47,566 nucleotides of DNA from Faecalibacterium sp. UBA1819 (GTDB lineage: Bacteria; Bacillota; Clostridia; Oscillospirales; Ruminococcaceae): assembly GCA_002315015.1 (NCBI GenBank), contig DCEX01000007.1, positions 1-47,566 of the forward strand. The letters run 5' to 3'. Of the stretch, positions 33,779-42,710 are shown piece after piece; within the stretch, counting starts at the first letter, position 1, and the number at the start of each line of letters is the position of its first letter. The notes under the pieces are model-generated. The model searched no databases and was not told the origin of the DNA. It saw only the letters and a list, made by a program, of their open reading frames with translations. A program made the translations under genes and the position numbers.

Positions 33779-35257
33779 ATGAGTCAACAGGAAATGAACC
33801 AAAAGCCAAACGTTCTTTTTATTTTGGCCGATGATATGGGTGCATGGGCGCTTCACTGCGGCGGAAACGGGGATATTCAAACGCCCAACTTAGACCGAAT
33901 GGCGCAGCAGGGAATTCGGTTTGAAAATTTTTTCTGTGCCTCACCGGTATGTTCTCCGGCGCGCGCTTCCATTTTGACGGGAACCATGCCGAGCTGCCAT
34001 GGGGTGCTGGACTGGCTCGACGGCGGCAATTTAGATCAAGCCCATCCGTTTGCACAGGGAAAGCCGGCCTTTGCACACGAAACAACGCCCATTCAATACT
34101 TAGAACACTTGACCAGCTATTCGTCGCTTTTGCATGATGCCGGGTACACCTGCGGTCTGTGCGGAAAATGGCACTTGGGCGACAGTTTGACCCCGCAGCA
34201 GGGGTTCACCGATTGGTACACCATTGCCCGAGGCGGGTGTGATTATTTTAAGCCGGAAATTGTAGAAAACGGGACAGTCAGCGTCCAAGACGGATATGTG
34301 ACCGATTTGATTGGGGAACATGCCGTGGAAAAAATTAACCAGTATGCTCAGGCGGGAAAGCCGTTTTATCTCAGCGTTCACTTTACTGCCCCGCATGACC
34401 CTTGGAGCGCCGACCAGCACCCTAAAGAATACTATGACTTGTACAAAGACTGTGCCTTTACCGCTACGCCGGACCTTCCCTTGCATCCTAACCAAGTGCA
34501 TACCTGCTCGTTTGGAACGGGAGAAAAGCGAAAAGAGCTGCTGCGGGGATATTATGCGGCAATTACCGCCATGGACCATCAAATTGGACAGATGGTGCAA
34601 GCGCTGGAACAATGCGGAATTTTGGACAACACCATTGTCATTTTTACGTCCGACAACGGCATGAACCTTGGGCAGCATGGAATTTGGGGCAAGGGCAACG
34701 GCACATTTCCGCAGAACATGTACGATTCTTCCGTAAAAGTTCCCTTCATTGCGATGTGGAAAAATCATACCGTTCAAAATGCCGTTTGCCGCGAGCTGTT
34801 CAGCCATTACGATGTACTTCCCACGCTGTGTGAATTGACCGGAACAAAGTGCGAAACAAAACAGGTGCTTCCCGGACGCAGTTTTGCGCCGTGGCTGAAA
34901 AACCCGGCTTTGGAGCAAAATGCCCCTGTTGTGGTGTTTGACGAGTACGGCCCGGTAAGAATGATCCGCAATCATGAAATCAAGCTGGTTTTGCGTTATC
35001 CTTATGGCCCGAATGAGCTGTATGACCTTGTAAAAGACCCGGGGGAAGAACGCAATCTTTATGGCGATAGCGCATATGAGGACATGGTGCTTTCCATGAC
35101 GAAGGAAATGGACGCTTGGTTTGAAGCTTATTCAGACAAAATGTTTGATGCGCGCTGTGAAGCCGTTACGGGGACAGGGCAACATGCGCGGCCCGGACGC
35201 TATGCGTCGCTAAATGACCGCTACGGCCCGATTCCAGCGTTTGCAAAAGAAAAGTGA
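33779..35257 (+). CDS. Type I sulfatase (cytoplasmic)
   Basis: 492 residues. ATG at 33779 follows GGAGGGAG with an 8-nt gap. Metal-binding ILADDMG near the start, then CSPAR (C58-R62), where the Cys becomes formylglycine, followed by ASILTG, CGKWHLGD, TAPHDPW and TSDNGMNLGQHG, all sulfatase hallmarks. There is no signal peptide, so desulfation would take place inside the cell on imported saccharides. A maturase (anSME type) must act on C58 but none is in this window. The sulfated sugar cannot be named. Confidence 0.93.
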   Translation: MSQQEMNQKPNVLFILADDMGAWALHCGGNGDIQTPNLDRMAQQGIRFENFFCASPVCSPARASILTGTMPSCHGVLDWLDGGNLDQAHPFAQGKPAFAHETTPIQYLEHLTSYSSLLHDAGYTCGLCGKWHLGDSLTPQQGFTDWYTIARGGCDYFKPEIVENGTVSVQDGYVTDLIGEHAVEKINQYAQAGKPFYLSVHFTAPHDPWSADQHPKEYYDLYKDCAFTATPDLPLHPNQVHTCSFGTGEKRKELLRGYYAAITAMDHQIGQMVQALEQCGILDNTIVIFTSDNGMNLGQHGIWGKGNGTFPQNMYDSSVKVPFIAMWKNHTVQNAVCRELFSHYDVLPTLCELTGTKCETKQVLPGRSFAPWLKNPALEQNAPVVVFDEYGPVRMIRNHEIKLVLRYPYGPNELYDLVKDPGEERNLYGDSAYEDMVLSMTKEMDAWFEAYSDKMFDARCEAVTGTGQHARPGRYASLNDRYGPIPAFAKEK

Positions 35258-35275
35258 CAATTGCTGATGAACCAT

Positions 35276-35328
35276 AAAAAATCCCGCTTACTCAGCCGAT
35301 TACATCGGCGAAGCAAGCGGGATTTTTT
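35276..35328. terminator. Bidirectional terminator, sulfatase/AraC
   Basis: A 14-bp stem (35276-35289 with 35315-35328) with A and T tails, and an inner GCCGAT/ATCGGC hairpin. It separates two convergent genes. Confidence 0.85.
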
Positions 35329-36190
35329 ATTTAGCGGGATTTGTTTTTTGTTTATCTGTCTCTCTGCAAAGTTTGCGATAGTCACTGGGCGATAAGCCGA
35401 ATCTTTTTTGAAAGCACTGTGAAAAATAATTTCCGCTGCAAAAGCCAAGGTCTTGGCCGATGTTGCTGATATTGCGGTCGGTGGTTTCCAAAAGAAACTT
35501 TCCTTCCCGATAGCGGCATTGCAGCATGTATTCGATGGGACTGATTTGATAAAGCTTTTTAAACTCACGAATCAGGCTGTACCGATTCAAGCCGACTTTG
35601 TTTGAAAGCGTTTCTAAGTTTAGGGCGGTGGTATAGTTGTCGTCAATGTATTGTTTCACCCAAGAGATGCTGCTGTGGGGGGAAGGGTGTTTGTGAGCCA
35701 ATGGTGATGTCGGTGCCCGATACGCGGCCAACGTAAATCATCAAAAGCTGAAGAATATGCAGACACGCCTCTTTGTATCCGTGAGCTTTGTTTTGCAATT
35801 CATGCACTAAGCTCACCAAAAGATTCACGGTGGCGCCGTTATCGCCTTGAAAGTCGGCGGAAAAACAGCCGTCGGCTGTATTCGGAAGCACCATGCTGCA
35901 TCCTTTGATGCCAATGACAATCCATTCTACGGACGTTTGGGGCAAAGTGCTTTCCACATGCTCAACACCGGGATTGATAATGACAAACTGGTTGGAGGAC
36001 ATGCGAAAGGAGCGATCTCGAACAAAAAATTCACATTGACCGCCCACGCAAAAGAAAAAAAGAAAATTTCTAAAAAATTATGGGTGTGCTGAATACCGTG
36101 CCAAGGCTTTTCTGAACGAAAGCAGGTGACGTATAAAAGCTTTAGACCATTCTCTGCTTGACAATTGTTCAACTCAAAAAGTTCATACAT
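35327..36190 (-). pseudogene. AraC-family regulator split by two homopolymer frameshifts
   Basis: The ATG at 36190 (AAAGGA 6 nt upstream) begins a cupin sensor domain: HTHNFLEIFF, then in another frame CVGGQCEFFVRDRSF and FVIINPGVEHVE. After a second shift back to the first frame comes the double helix-turn-helix (LNLETLSNKVGLNRYSLI, NISNIGQDLGFCSGNYFS, FGLSPSDYR). The first shift lies at an A7 run (36055-36061, T7 in the mRNA), where one extra base would restore the frame. The second lies at a G6 run (35677-35682), where one base fewer would. Joined, it would be a normal AraC regulator of about 287 residues beside its likely target, the sugar ABC operon. It may be a true pseudogene or a sequencing artefact. 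Confidence 0.85.
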
Positions 36191-36243
36191 AGCAAATCCT
36201 TTCTTTGAGGGCGTTTTTGCTCGTTTTTAGCACATGCGTGAAA

Positions 36244-36417
36244 TATGTATAACTTTTATGTCAATATAACATATTCAAATTTATCCTGCAAGCGTGTAAA
36301 CTAAAATTACAGCAAATCAATCGGTTTTTTACAGCAAACATGCTTTTAAACTGTGAAGTTTGCCCAATCCGATTGTTGCTTGCACAAAGGATGTGTGGTT
36401 CTTTGTGTTTGTAAAAT
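36244..36417 (+). promoter_or_regulatory. Control region of the sugar ABC operon
   Basis: TATGT (36257-36261) and ACATA (36269-36273) form a dyad just before TTCAAA (36274-36279), a 17-bp spacer and TAAACT (36297-36302) preceded by TG. The TTTTATGT motif of the fucosidase/sulfatase gap recurs at 36254-36261. Downstream, TTACAGCAAA occurs twice 22 bp apart (36307-36316, 36329-36338). Nested stems follow: CAATCGG/CCGATTG (36318-36324/36369-36375) and GCAAAC/GTTTGC (36334-36339/36358-36363). A second -10-like TAAAAT (36412-36417) has no -35. Confidence 0.45.
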
Positions 36418-36438
36418 CAAGAAAGTGAGGAAAAAGTT

Positions 36439-37731
36439 ATGAAAAAAGCATTTGCCCGTATGACAGCAGCCGCATGTGCAGCAGCCATGATTTTGACAGG
36501 CTGTTCCGGCAGCACCAGCTCTTCGACGGCGGCAAGTACCGCAGCGAGCACTGCGGCAAGCGCTGCTCCCAGCAGCGGCGTAGAGCTTACCTACTGGTCC
36601 ATGTGGAACTCCACGGAAGGTCAGGCTAAGGTAATTCAAGAAGCTGCCGATGCTTATGAGGCCGCAACCGGCATCAAGATTAACATTGAATGGAAGGGCC
36701 GCGATGTAAAGAACCTCATTGGCCCTGCATTGGACGGCGGCGAGAAGATTGACTTCTTCGACCAGGACTACATTTTCATTTCGGAGCAGTGCTCCAAGTA
36801 TGTGGCTGACCTGACCGACATGGTTGCCGCGGCAGATTATGAGAAACATGCAATGCCCGTTTTGCTGGACAAGGCAAAATCCTACACCGACGGAAAGCTG
36901 AAAGTAATTCCCTATCAGCCGTACACTTCCGGCGTTTGGTATAACAAAGCCATGTTTGCAGATGCAGGAATTGAAGCCGTTCCCACCACCTTTGATGAGC
37001 TTTTGGATGTTTGCGAAAAGCTGAAAGCAAGCGGTGTAAACCCCATGACATGTGACCAGGGCGACGGCACATTGCTGCTGATGGGTTATCAGTTGGCGCG
37101 TTATATTGGACAGGATGGCATTTTGGATCTCGTTGATAACGTAAAATGGGCCGAAGTACCCGAAGCGCTGAAAGCCGCAGAAGATATTCAGAAGCTGTTT
37201 GCAAACGGATACATGTCTGAGTATGCACCGGCCAACTATCCCGACGGCCAGAACGAGCTTGGCTATGAAGAGTCTGCTATGCTGCTGCAATGCTCTTGGG
37301 TTCCCAATGAGATTGCCCAGAATACCGGCTCTCAGATTGATTGGGGCTTCTTCCCGTGGCCGACTGTTGAGGGCGGCGTAGACGGCACCGAGGGTGCAGT
37401 GGTTGGTTCTCAGGGCTTCGGCATTGTGGACGCAAGCGAGCATAAGCAAGAGGCGTTCGACTTCATCATGACCGTTGTTACCGGCGAATATGACTTGAAG
37501 ATGGCAGAAGCTGTTGCATCCATTCCGGCTGATACCGACAACACCACATGGCCGGCACAGGTAGCAGGTGCAGAGCCTTACTTTAAGGAAATGAGCAAAG
37601 CTTATCTGTGGGCAGGCGGCTTGCAGACAAATGCAGATTATAAGGACTATGTCCTGGAAGGCATCAACAAGCTGTGCAAGCAAGAGCTTGACCCCGCCGG
37701 TTATATTGCTGAGTTGGCCTCAATGAAATAA
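36439..37731 (+). CDS. Sugar ABC transporter substrate-binding lipoprotein
   Basis: 430 residues. The signal MKKAFARMTAAACAAAMILTGC places the lipid-bearing Cys at 22. A Ser/Ala/Thr linker (about 23-46) is followed by the family-1 extracellular solute-binding fold: ELTYWSMWNSTEGQ, a hinge at YQPYTSGVWYNKAMFADAGI, and later WGFFPWPTVEGG. It should capture an oligosaccharide outside the membrane and pass it to the two permeases downstream. Divergent from the AraC gene. A terminator follows, likely giving more of this protein than of the permeases. Confidence 0.94.
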   Translation: MKKAFARMTAAACAAAMILTGCSGSTSSSTAASTAASTAASAAPSSGVELTYWSMWNSTEGQAKVIQEAADAYEAATGIKINIEWKGRDVKNLIGPALDGGEKIDFFDQDYIFISEQCSKYVADLTDMVAAADYEKHAMPVLLDKAKSYTDGKLKVIPYQPYTSGVWYNKAMFADAGIEAVPTTFDELLDVCEKLKASGVNPMTCDQGDGTLLLMGYQLARYIGQDGILDLVDNVKWAEVPEALKAAEDIQKLFANGYMSEYAPANYPDGQNELGYEESAMLLQCSWVPNEIAQNTGSQIDWGFFPWPTVEGGVDGTEGAVVGSQGFGIVDASEHKQEAFDFIMTVVTGEYDLKMAEAVASIPADTDNTTWPAQVAGAEPYFKEMSKAYLWAGGLQTNADYKDYVLEGINKLCKQELDPAGYIAELASMK

Positions 37732-38104
37732 ACATCAATTGAGGAGCAAAGCTTTCATGCAAAGGGCATTCATTTCTGACACCCCTTGTTAAATAAGGCA
37801 ATTGTTAAAAGGGGGCTCTTGCACTGCAGGAGCTCCCTTTCCTGTTTTTTCTTGGCAATCAAAAAATAAAAAATGCTTGGTTGTACTGAAACATGACACA
37901 TTTGATGTAAGTTTGCACATCACTTGTTTAAATGTTTCGGGGTCTTGGCAAGAGTGTAGGAAGAATTGTTTGGTTCCGTTTTGATTCATTTTTTAGCTGT
38001 CCCTAAAAGACGGTTTAACCTTTTTGAACCTTTGGGAACTTAATACTTGCAGCAAGAGGGAACAAAACCGGTAGCAAGCGCAAACGCCGAAAGGAGAGGT
38101 TTCT
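37732..38104 (+). other. 373-bp gap between binding-protein and permease genes
   Basis: It holds a terminator (37811-37850) and a two-part dyad: GAAACAT/ATGTTTC (37888-37894/37932-37938) enclosing TGATGT/ACATCA (37903-37908/37917-37922). The permease ribosome site AGGAG is at 38092-38096. No gene is seen. Confidence 0.6.
37811..37850 (+). terminator. Intra-operon terminator
   Basis: A 12-bp stem (37811-37822 with 37826-37837, two G-U pairs) around a 3-nt loop, then TTTCCTGTTTTTT. It probably allows partial read-through into the permeases. Confidence 0.72.
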
Positions 38105-39007
38105 TTGAAAGACACGAAAAAAATGATTATTTGTTTTTTGACGCCGGCATTGTTGTTTTTTGCAACTATCTTTTTATATCCGGTGTGCAGAACGATTATT
38201 ATGAGCTTCTTTTATGCGGAAGGCGTCAGCGATTCCGTCAGTACATGGAGGTTTGTCGGTTTAGAAAATTATCAAAAGCTTTTTTCTACCTCCATTTTTT
38301 TGGATTCTATGTTAAACATGCTGAAGATTTGGCTGTTTGGCGGCATTATCGTTATGGTCATTTCTTTGCTGTTTGCAGCAATTTTAACAAACGGTGTGAA
38401 ATTTAAAGGATTTTACAAATCCGTTGTCTACATTCCGAATATTATCAACGCGGTTGCGATGTCCACCATGTGGATTACCGCGGTGTTTAATAAACGCTTT
38501 GGCTTTTTGCACAACTTTTTCGACTGGATTGGGTCCGATTTAGCCAAGGTCGATTACATGAGCGGCAGCATTAAGTTTTGGACGCTGCTGGTGGCGTTCT
38601 GCTTTGGCTCGGTGGGCTATTACATGTTGATTTTCATGAGCGGCATCGAACGCATCTCCGGCGATATTTACGAAGCCGCAACCATCGACGGCGCCAGCAA
38701 GGTGTGCCAGTTCAGAAAAATTACGCTGCCTTTGCTGCGCGGTGTAATGAAAACTTGTATCACTTTCTGGAGCATTGGCGTTGTTGGGTTCTTTGTTTGG
38801 AGCCAAATGTGGTCGGCACCGCTGCAAAGCGAGCTTACTACAATTACCCCCTTTATATATATGTATAATGTTACATTTGGTACGCAGGGCAGCACAGAGC
38901 GAAACGCTTCACTTGGCGCGGCGGTTGGTGTTCTGATGGCTTTGGTGGTTTTGTTGATCTTCTTTGTCATCAACAAAACGGTGAAAGAGGACGACAGCGA
39001 ATTTTAA
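38105..39007 (+). CDS. Sugar ABC transporter permease (MalF/UgpA type)
   Basis: 300 residues from a TTG start with AGGAG 8 nt upstream; an in-frame ATG at 38123 is the alternative but has no site. Six membrane segments, the first at about 7-30. The EAA loop EAATIDGASKVCQFRKITLPLL contacts the ATPase. It pairs with the permease at 39020. No ATPase gene is nearby, as is usual for Firmicute systems that share one MsmK-like ATPase. Confidence 0.93.
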   Translation: MKDTKKMIICFLTPALLFFATIFLYPVCRTIIMSFFYAEGVSDSVSTWRFVGLENYQKLFSTSIFLDSMLNMLKIWLFGGIIVMVISLLFAAILTNGVKFKGFYKSVVYIPNIINAVAMSTMWITAVFNKRFGFLHNFFDWIGSDLAKVDYMSGSIKFWTLLVAFCFGSVGYYMLIFMSGIERISGDIYEAATIDGASKVCQFRKITLPLLRGVMKTCITFWSIGVVGFFVWSQMWSAPLQSELTTITPFIYMYNVTFGTQGSTERNASLGAAVGVLMALVVLLIFFVINKTVKEDDSEF

Positions 39008-39019
39008 GGGGGGATCAGC

Positions 39020-39898
39020 ATGAAAGCAAACAAACAATTTAAAAGAGCTTCCATTGGGCTTGAATGGAAAAAGCAAATTCGTTTACTGCCGGGGCATATC
39101 ATTGTAGGTGCATGGTGCTTGTTTACCATTGCCATGCTGGGATGGATTGTGGCGGCAAGCCTTTCTACATCACCGGAAATTATGCGCGGCAAAGCCCTTG
39201 CGTTTGAAAGCGGTTTTCATTTTGAAAACTATGTCAACGCATGGTCGGCCAACAACATTTCCGTGTTTTTCGCAAACTCATTGCTGTATGCGCTGTGCGC
39301 CATGTGCGGTTCCATTTTAATCAGCGCACCGGCTGCTTATGTTTTGGCACGCTTTGTCTTTAAAGGAAATTCCATTGTCCGCAGCGGATTTATTACCGCG
39401 ATGAGCATTCCGCAAATCATGATTGTGCTCCCGCTGTTTTCCTTGGCGACACAGGCGAATTTAACCGGCTCAAAAGTGGTTCTTATTTTTATCTACATCG
39501 GAATGCAAATTCCGTATACAACCACTTTTTTGATTACGTTTTTCAGCAATTTGTCGCGCGTTTATGAAGAAGCGGCTGCCATTGATGGCTGCCCTCCGAT
39601 GCAAACCTTCTGGAAAATCATGCTGCCGCTTGCGCAGCCCGGCTTAGTGACGGTTGGTATTTTCAACTTTATGGGAATTTGGAATGAGTACTTCCTGTCT
39701 TTGATTTTTGCCTCTTCGGAAAAGAACATGTCCGTAGGCCCCGGCTTGAAAAGTGTTTTGACGGCAATGCAGTATACGGGCGATTGGGGCGGCTTGTTTG
39801 CGGCGGTTGTCATTGTATTTTTGCCGACGCTGCTGCTGTTTATCTGTTTGTCCAGAACCATTATCAGCGGTATCACTGCTGGTGGTGTAAAAGGATAA
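39020..39898 (+). CDS. Sugar ABC transporter permease (MalG/UgpE type)
   Basis: 292 residues. ATG preceded by AAGGGGGGA. Membrane segments begin at about 32; the EAA loop is EEAAAIDGCPPMQTFWKIMLPL and the end (LSRTIISGITAGGVKG) is typical of MalG-type permeases. The gap to the first permease is 12 bp. It forms the heterodimeric channel of the uptake system. Confidence 0.94.
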   Translation: MKANKQFKRASIGLEWKKQIRLLPGHIIVGAWCLFTIAMLGWIVAASLSTSPEIMRGKALAFESGFHFENYVNAWSANNISVFFANSLLYALCAMCGSILISAPAAYVLARFVFKGNSIVRSGFITAMSIPQIMIVLPLFSLATQANLTGSKVVLIFIYIGMQIPYTTTFLITFFSNLSRVYEEAAAIDGCPPMQTFWKIMLPLAQPGLVTVGIFNFMGIWNEYFLSLIFASSEKNMSVGPGLKSVLTAMQYTGDWGGLFAAVVIVFLPTLLLFICLSRTIISGITAGGVKG

Positions 39899-39927
39899 AT
39901 CATCACTGTTTTTAAAGGGTGAATGCT

Positions 39928-40679
39928 ATGGGTTTTCAAACGACTGATGTCAAATTGATTCAGGCGCTTTCTGCCGTGCAGCAATTTGTGCCGATGTACG
40001 GTCTGCCGGACCATTTGATGATTTATGTGGAGTATCACAGCGATGCAGCCATGTCTTGGCGCAGAGAAAATGATGAGCTTTTTCTGCGTTGTTCAGGCGT
40101 GGGACAGGCGCTGATGCTGCTGGGGCGAGCGCTCACTTTGCATGACCGCTCTGCGGAATCGCTCATACCTCGGCTGGATCAGCTTGGCGCTATGCTGGAC
40201 GTTTCGCGCAATTCCGTTTACACGCTGCCGACGATGAAAAAATTTCTGTGTCAGTTGGCACTGATGGGCTATACAGAGTGCTACCTTTATATGGAGGACA
40301 CTTATGAGCTGCCGGGATATCCTTATTTCGGGTATCGCCGCGGCAGATATAGTGTGCAGGAGCAAAAGGAGCTGGATGACTTCGCCGCGAGTGTGCAGCA
40401 CAGCTGCATGAAGCGGCGGTGCTTGTTTGGTCGCAGGAGTGCAAAGGGCAGGGCTTAGAAATTATTGATTTGCGTCTTGGCGGATTGGCGGCACGCTGCC
40501 GGGCGCTGTGTCAGCGTTTAGAGCTGTATAAAAAGGGTGAGCTCGCCACTTTGACCGAGCTGGATGAGCCCGAACTTCCTTATCAGGGAACGCTGGCAAT
40601 GGATGGCCACACACCGGGCCGGGAATCGTATGGCGAAATTGTAACGGCCAATACCTTGTGCCACCAATTCAGCATTTAA
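39928..40679 (+). pseudogene. Remnant of a GH20-like hexosaminidase with internal deletion
   Basis: The first part (39928-40458) has LDVSRNSVYTLPTMKKFL and LYMEDTYELPGYPYFGYRRG, the entry to the catalytic barrel of a GH20-like beta-N-acetylhexosaminidase. It then runs into unrelated residues and stops. Another frame, readable from about 40390 to 40679, gives LHEAAVLVWSQECKGQGLE and ends TANTLCHQFSI, which looks like the C-terminal tail of the same family. The middle of the barrel with the catalytic acids, several hundred residues, is missing. The join is near 40385-40395. It probably once supplied GlcNAc removal to this locus and is now inactive. Confidence 0.7.
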
Positions 40680-40927
40680 TTTAAAAGAATTTTTTCAAAA
40701 GTTGCAATTTGCACTAAATCTTTTTCTTTGGTTGTTTAAGAGGAAAGTTCCATACATTTGATGGTTTCGCTTTTGCAAACAGCGGCGGCTGCTGGGTGAA
40801 AATGCGCAGAATCGGTATAATCTTGCGTGTTTTTTGCGTTGCAGCTGCCGTTGTTTGTACAAAAACAAATGGATATACTTGCAGCATTTTCAATGCTTAA
40901 TTACTTTTTTATAAAGTTGGTGGAAAG
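40680..40927 (+). promoter_or_regulatory. Control region of the beta-helix gene
   Basis: TATAAT (40816-40821) lacks a good -35. A 13-bp inverted repeat flanks it: 40780-40792 (CAGCGGCGGCTGC) with 40841-40853, two G-U/mismatch positions. It could be an operator or an RNA hairpin. No gene is seen. Confidence 0.4.
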
Positions 40928-42541
40928 ATGCAAACAAATACCCAAGGAGTCACTTATTATGTCAGCACCTGTACCGGCAGGGATGACAATGACGGCCGCA
41001 GCCCACAAACAGCGTTTTACAGTTTAAGGGCGATTTCCGGCACAGCGCTTCACGCAGGTGACCGCATTCTTTTGCAGCGGGGCTGCGTGTTTGAAAACGA
41101 TTATCTGCATTTGAAAAATATCCACGGGCGGGAAGATTGCCCCATTACCATTGCTGCTTATGGCGAAGGTGAACTGCCATTGATTGAAACAAATGGCTGC
41201 GGCACTTGGTTTCAAAACTATGGCTGCCCGCTCGATCATCCTGCCCACCGGTATCGCGGCTATGTGTCCAGTTCCATTTTGCTGTATGACTGCTCTTACA
41301 TTGAGGTGAAGGATATTGCCATCACCAATCGGGCTCTTGCAATTGATACAGTTTATAATGACATCGACGCGATGAACCGAACCGGTGTTGCAGTAGTGGC
41401 ACAAAATGCCGGAACACTGCACCATATTTATCTCAAGGGATTGGATGTCCGCCATGTGCATGGCAATGTTTACGATAAGCACATGAACAACGGCGGCATT
41501 TATTTTACGGCGTTTCAGCCGACAAACGAGGCGTTAACGGGCATTGCGCGGTTTGATGACATTCTGATTGAAGACTGCTACTTAGAGGATGTGAACCGAT
41601 GGGGCATTGCCGCAGCCTATACTGCCTATAACGCGCACTTTACCACAAAGGAAATACCGGATGAAGTCATTGCACGTTATGGCTCCAGCCGCGTTGTCAT
41701 TCGCGGCAATTATGTGAAGGACGCAGGCGGGGACGCCATCACAACGATGTACTGTGACCGCCCTTTGGTAGAAAAAAACATTTCCCAAGGTGCCGCAAGA
41801 CAAATCAACCGCAAGGATTACAGCCAGAGCGACATGGGGCGCGTGGCTGCGGCAGTGTGGCCGTGGAAGTGCAAAAACGCCTTATTTCAGTATAATGAGG
41901 TGTTTGAAACACGCTATCACAACGGCGAAAACCAAGATGGACAGGCGTTTGATGCCGATTGGGGCGACGGAACCATTTATCAATACAATTACAGCCACGA
42001 CAACGAAGGCGGCTGCTTGATGATTTGCGGTGAAGAAGCTGTGAATACGGTATTTCGTTATAATATCAGCCAAAATGACGGCCGAGCTGTTCTGCTTCCG
42101 GCGAGCAGCCCGGTGGCTGAAATTTACAACAATACATTCTACATCAGGCCGGACGTTCCGTTCATTGCAACAAACAGCGATGCCGTTGGCCCCATGATTG
42201 TAAAAAATAATATTATCTATCGCAATGGGATTGCGGCAAAAGAGGAAAACTGGTATCCTGAAATTACGCAGTACGAAAACAACGTGTTTTTTGGTTACGA
42301 GAATCCGCCTGTGGAGCAGGGGAATAACTGGAATGCAGACCCCGGTCTGCAAGCACCCGGAACCGGCCAAACGGGGAGTGTTCAGCAATCGGCGCTGAAT
42401 AGTCTGGACGGCTATCGTCTGAAACCCGATTCGATTGCCATTGGAAAAGGGATTCCATTGCCAAAAAATGACTTGGAAAAAGACTTTTTCGGCCAGCCGC
42501 TGTCTGAAGTGAGCAGCATCGGCGCACATCAGCCGCGCTGA
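40928..42541 (+). CDS. Right-handed parallel beta-helix protein (probable glycan-active enzyme)
   Basis: 537 residues with no signal peptide. It opens with YYVSTCTGRDDNDGRSPQTAFYSL and AGDRILLQRGCVF, the start typical of pectate-lyase-like beta-helix proteins. Repeated short strands follow (YIEVKDIAITN, DDILIEDCYLEDV, RVVIRGNYVKDAGGDAI, VFRYNISQNDGR). The end SIGAHQP is also common in this group. Related families include polysaccharide lyases and beta-helix glycosidases such as GH141; I cannot assign one. The context implies work on an imported oligosaccharide. Confidence 0.75.
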   Translation: MQTNTQGVTYYVSTCTGRDDNDGRSPQTAFYSLRAISGTALHAGDRILLQRGCVFENDYLHLKNIHGREDCPITIAAYGEGELPLIETNGCGTWFQNYGCPLDHPAHRYRGYVSSSILLYDCSYIEVKDIAITNRALAIDTVYNDIDAMNRTGVAVVAQNAGTLHHIYLKGLDVRHVHGNVYDKHMNNGGIYFTAFQPTNEALTGIARFDDILIEDCYLEDVNRWGIAAAYTAYNAHFTTKEIPDEVIARYGSSRVVIRGNYVKDAGGDAITTMYCDRPLVEKNISQGAARQINRKDYSQSDMGRVAAAVWPWKCKNALFQYNEVFETRYHNGENQDGQAFDADWGDGTIYQYNYSHDNEGGCLMICGEEAVNTVFRYNISQNDGRAVLLPASSPVAEIYNNTFYIRPDVPFIATNSDAVGPMIVKNNIIYRNGIAAKEENWYPEITQYENNVFFGYENPPVEQGNNWNADPGLQAPGTGQTGSVQQSALNSLDGYRLKPDSIAIGKGIPLPKNDLEKDFFGQPLSEVSSIGAHQPR

Positions 42542-42568
42542 AGATTCAGGCAACACAAAGGTGCAGTA

Positions 42569-42603
42569 AAGCCCGAATGTCATGTGTGATCTTCGGGCTT
42601 TTT
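42569..42603 (+). terminator. Terminator of the beta-helix gene
   Basis: AAGCCCGAA (42569-42577) pairs with TTCGGGCTT (42592-42600), 14-nt loop, then TTT. Confidence 0.82.
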
Positions 42604-42630
42604 CTGTTTAGGCATTTTTGAAAAAATGAA

Positions 42631-42660
42631 ATGTTCGGATTTTCAGAAAGCCTTTATAAT
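42631..42660 (+). promoter_or_regulatory. GH2 gene promoter with weak -35
   Basis: Perfect TATAAT (42655-42660). The -35 position (near 42631-42637) reads ATGTTCG rather than TTGACA, so an activator may be needed. Confidence 0.45.
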
Positions 42661-42710
42661 GGTAGAGGTTTTTCAGCACACCTCTTAAAACAGAAAGGAA
42701 AGTGGTTCAT

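Noticed and set aside
36346..37683. 445-residue minus-strand frame opposite the solute-binding protein
   Set aside because: No recognisable domain and no ribosome site. The plus strand encodes a clear lipoprotein over the same bases.
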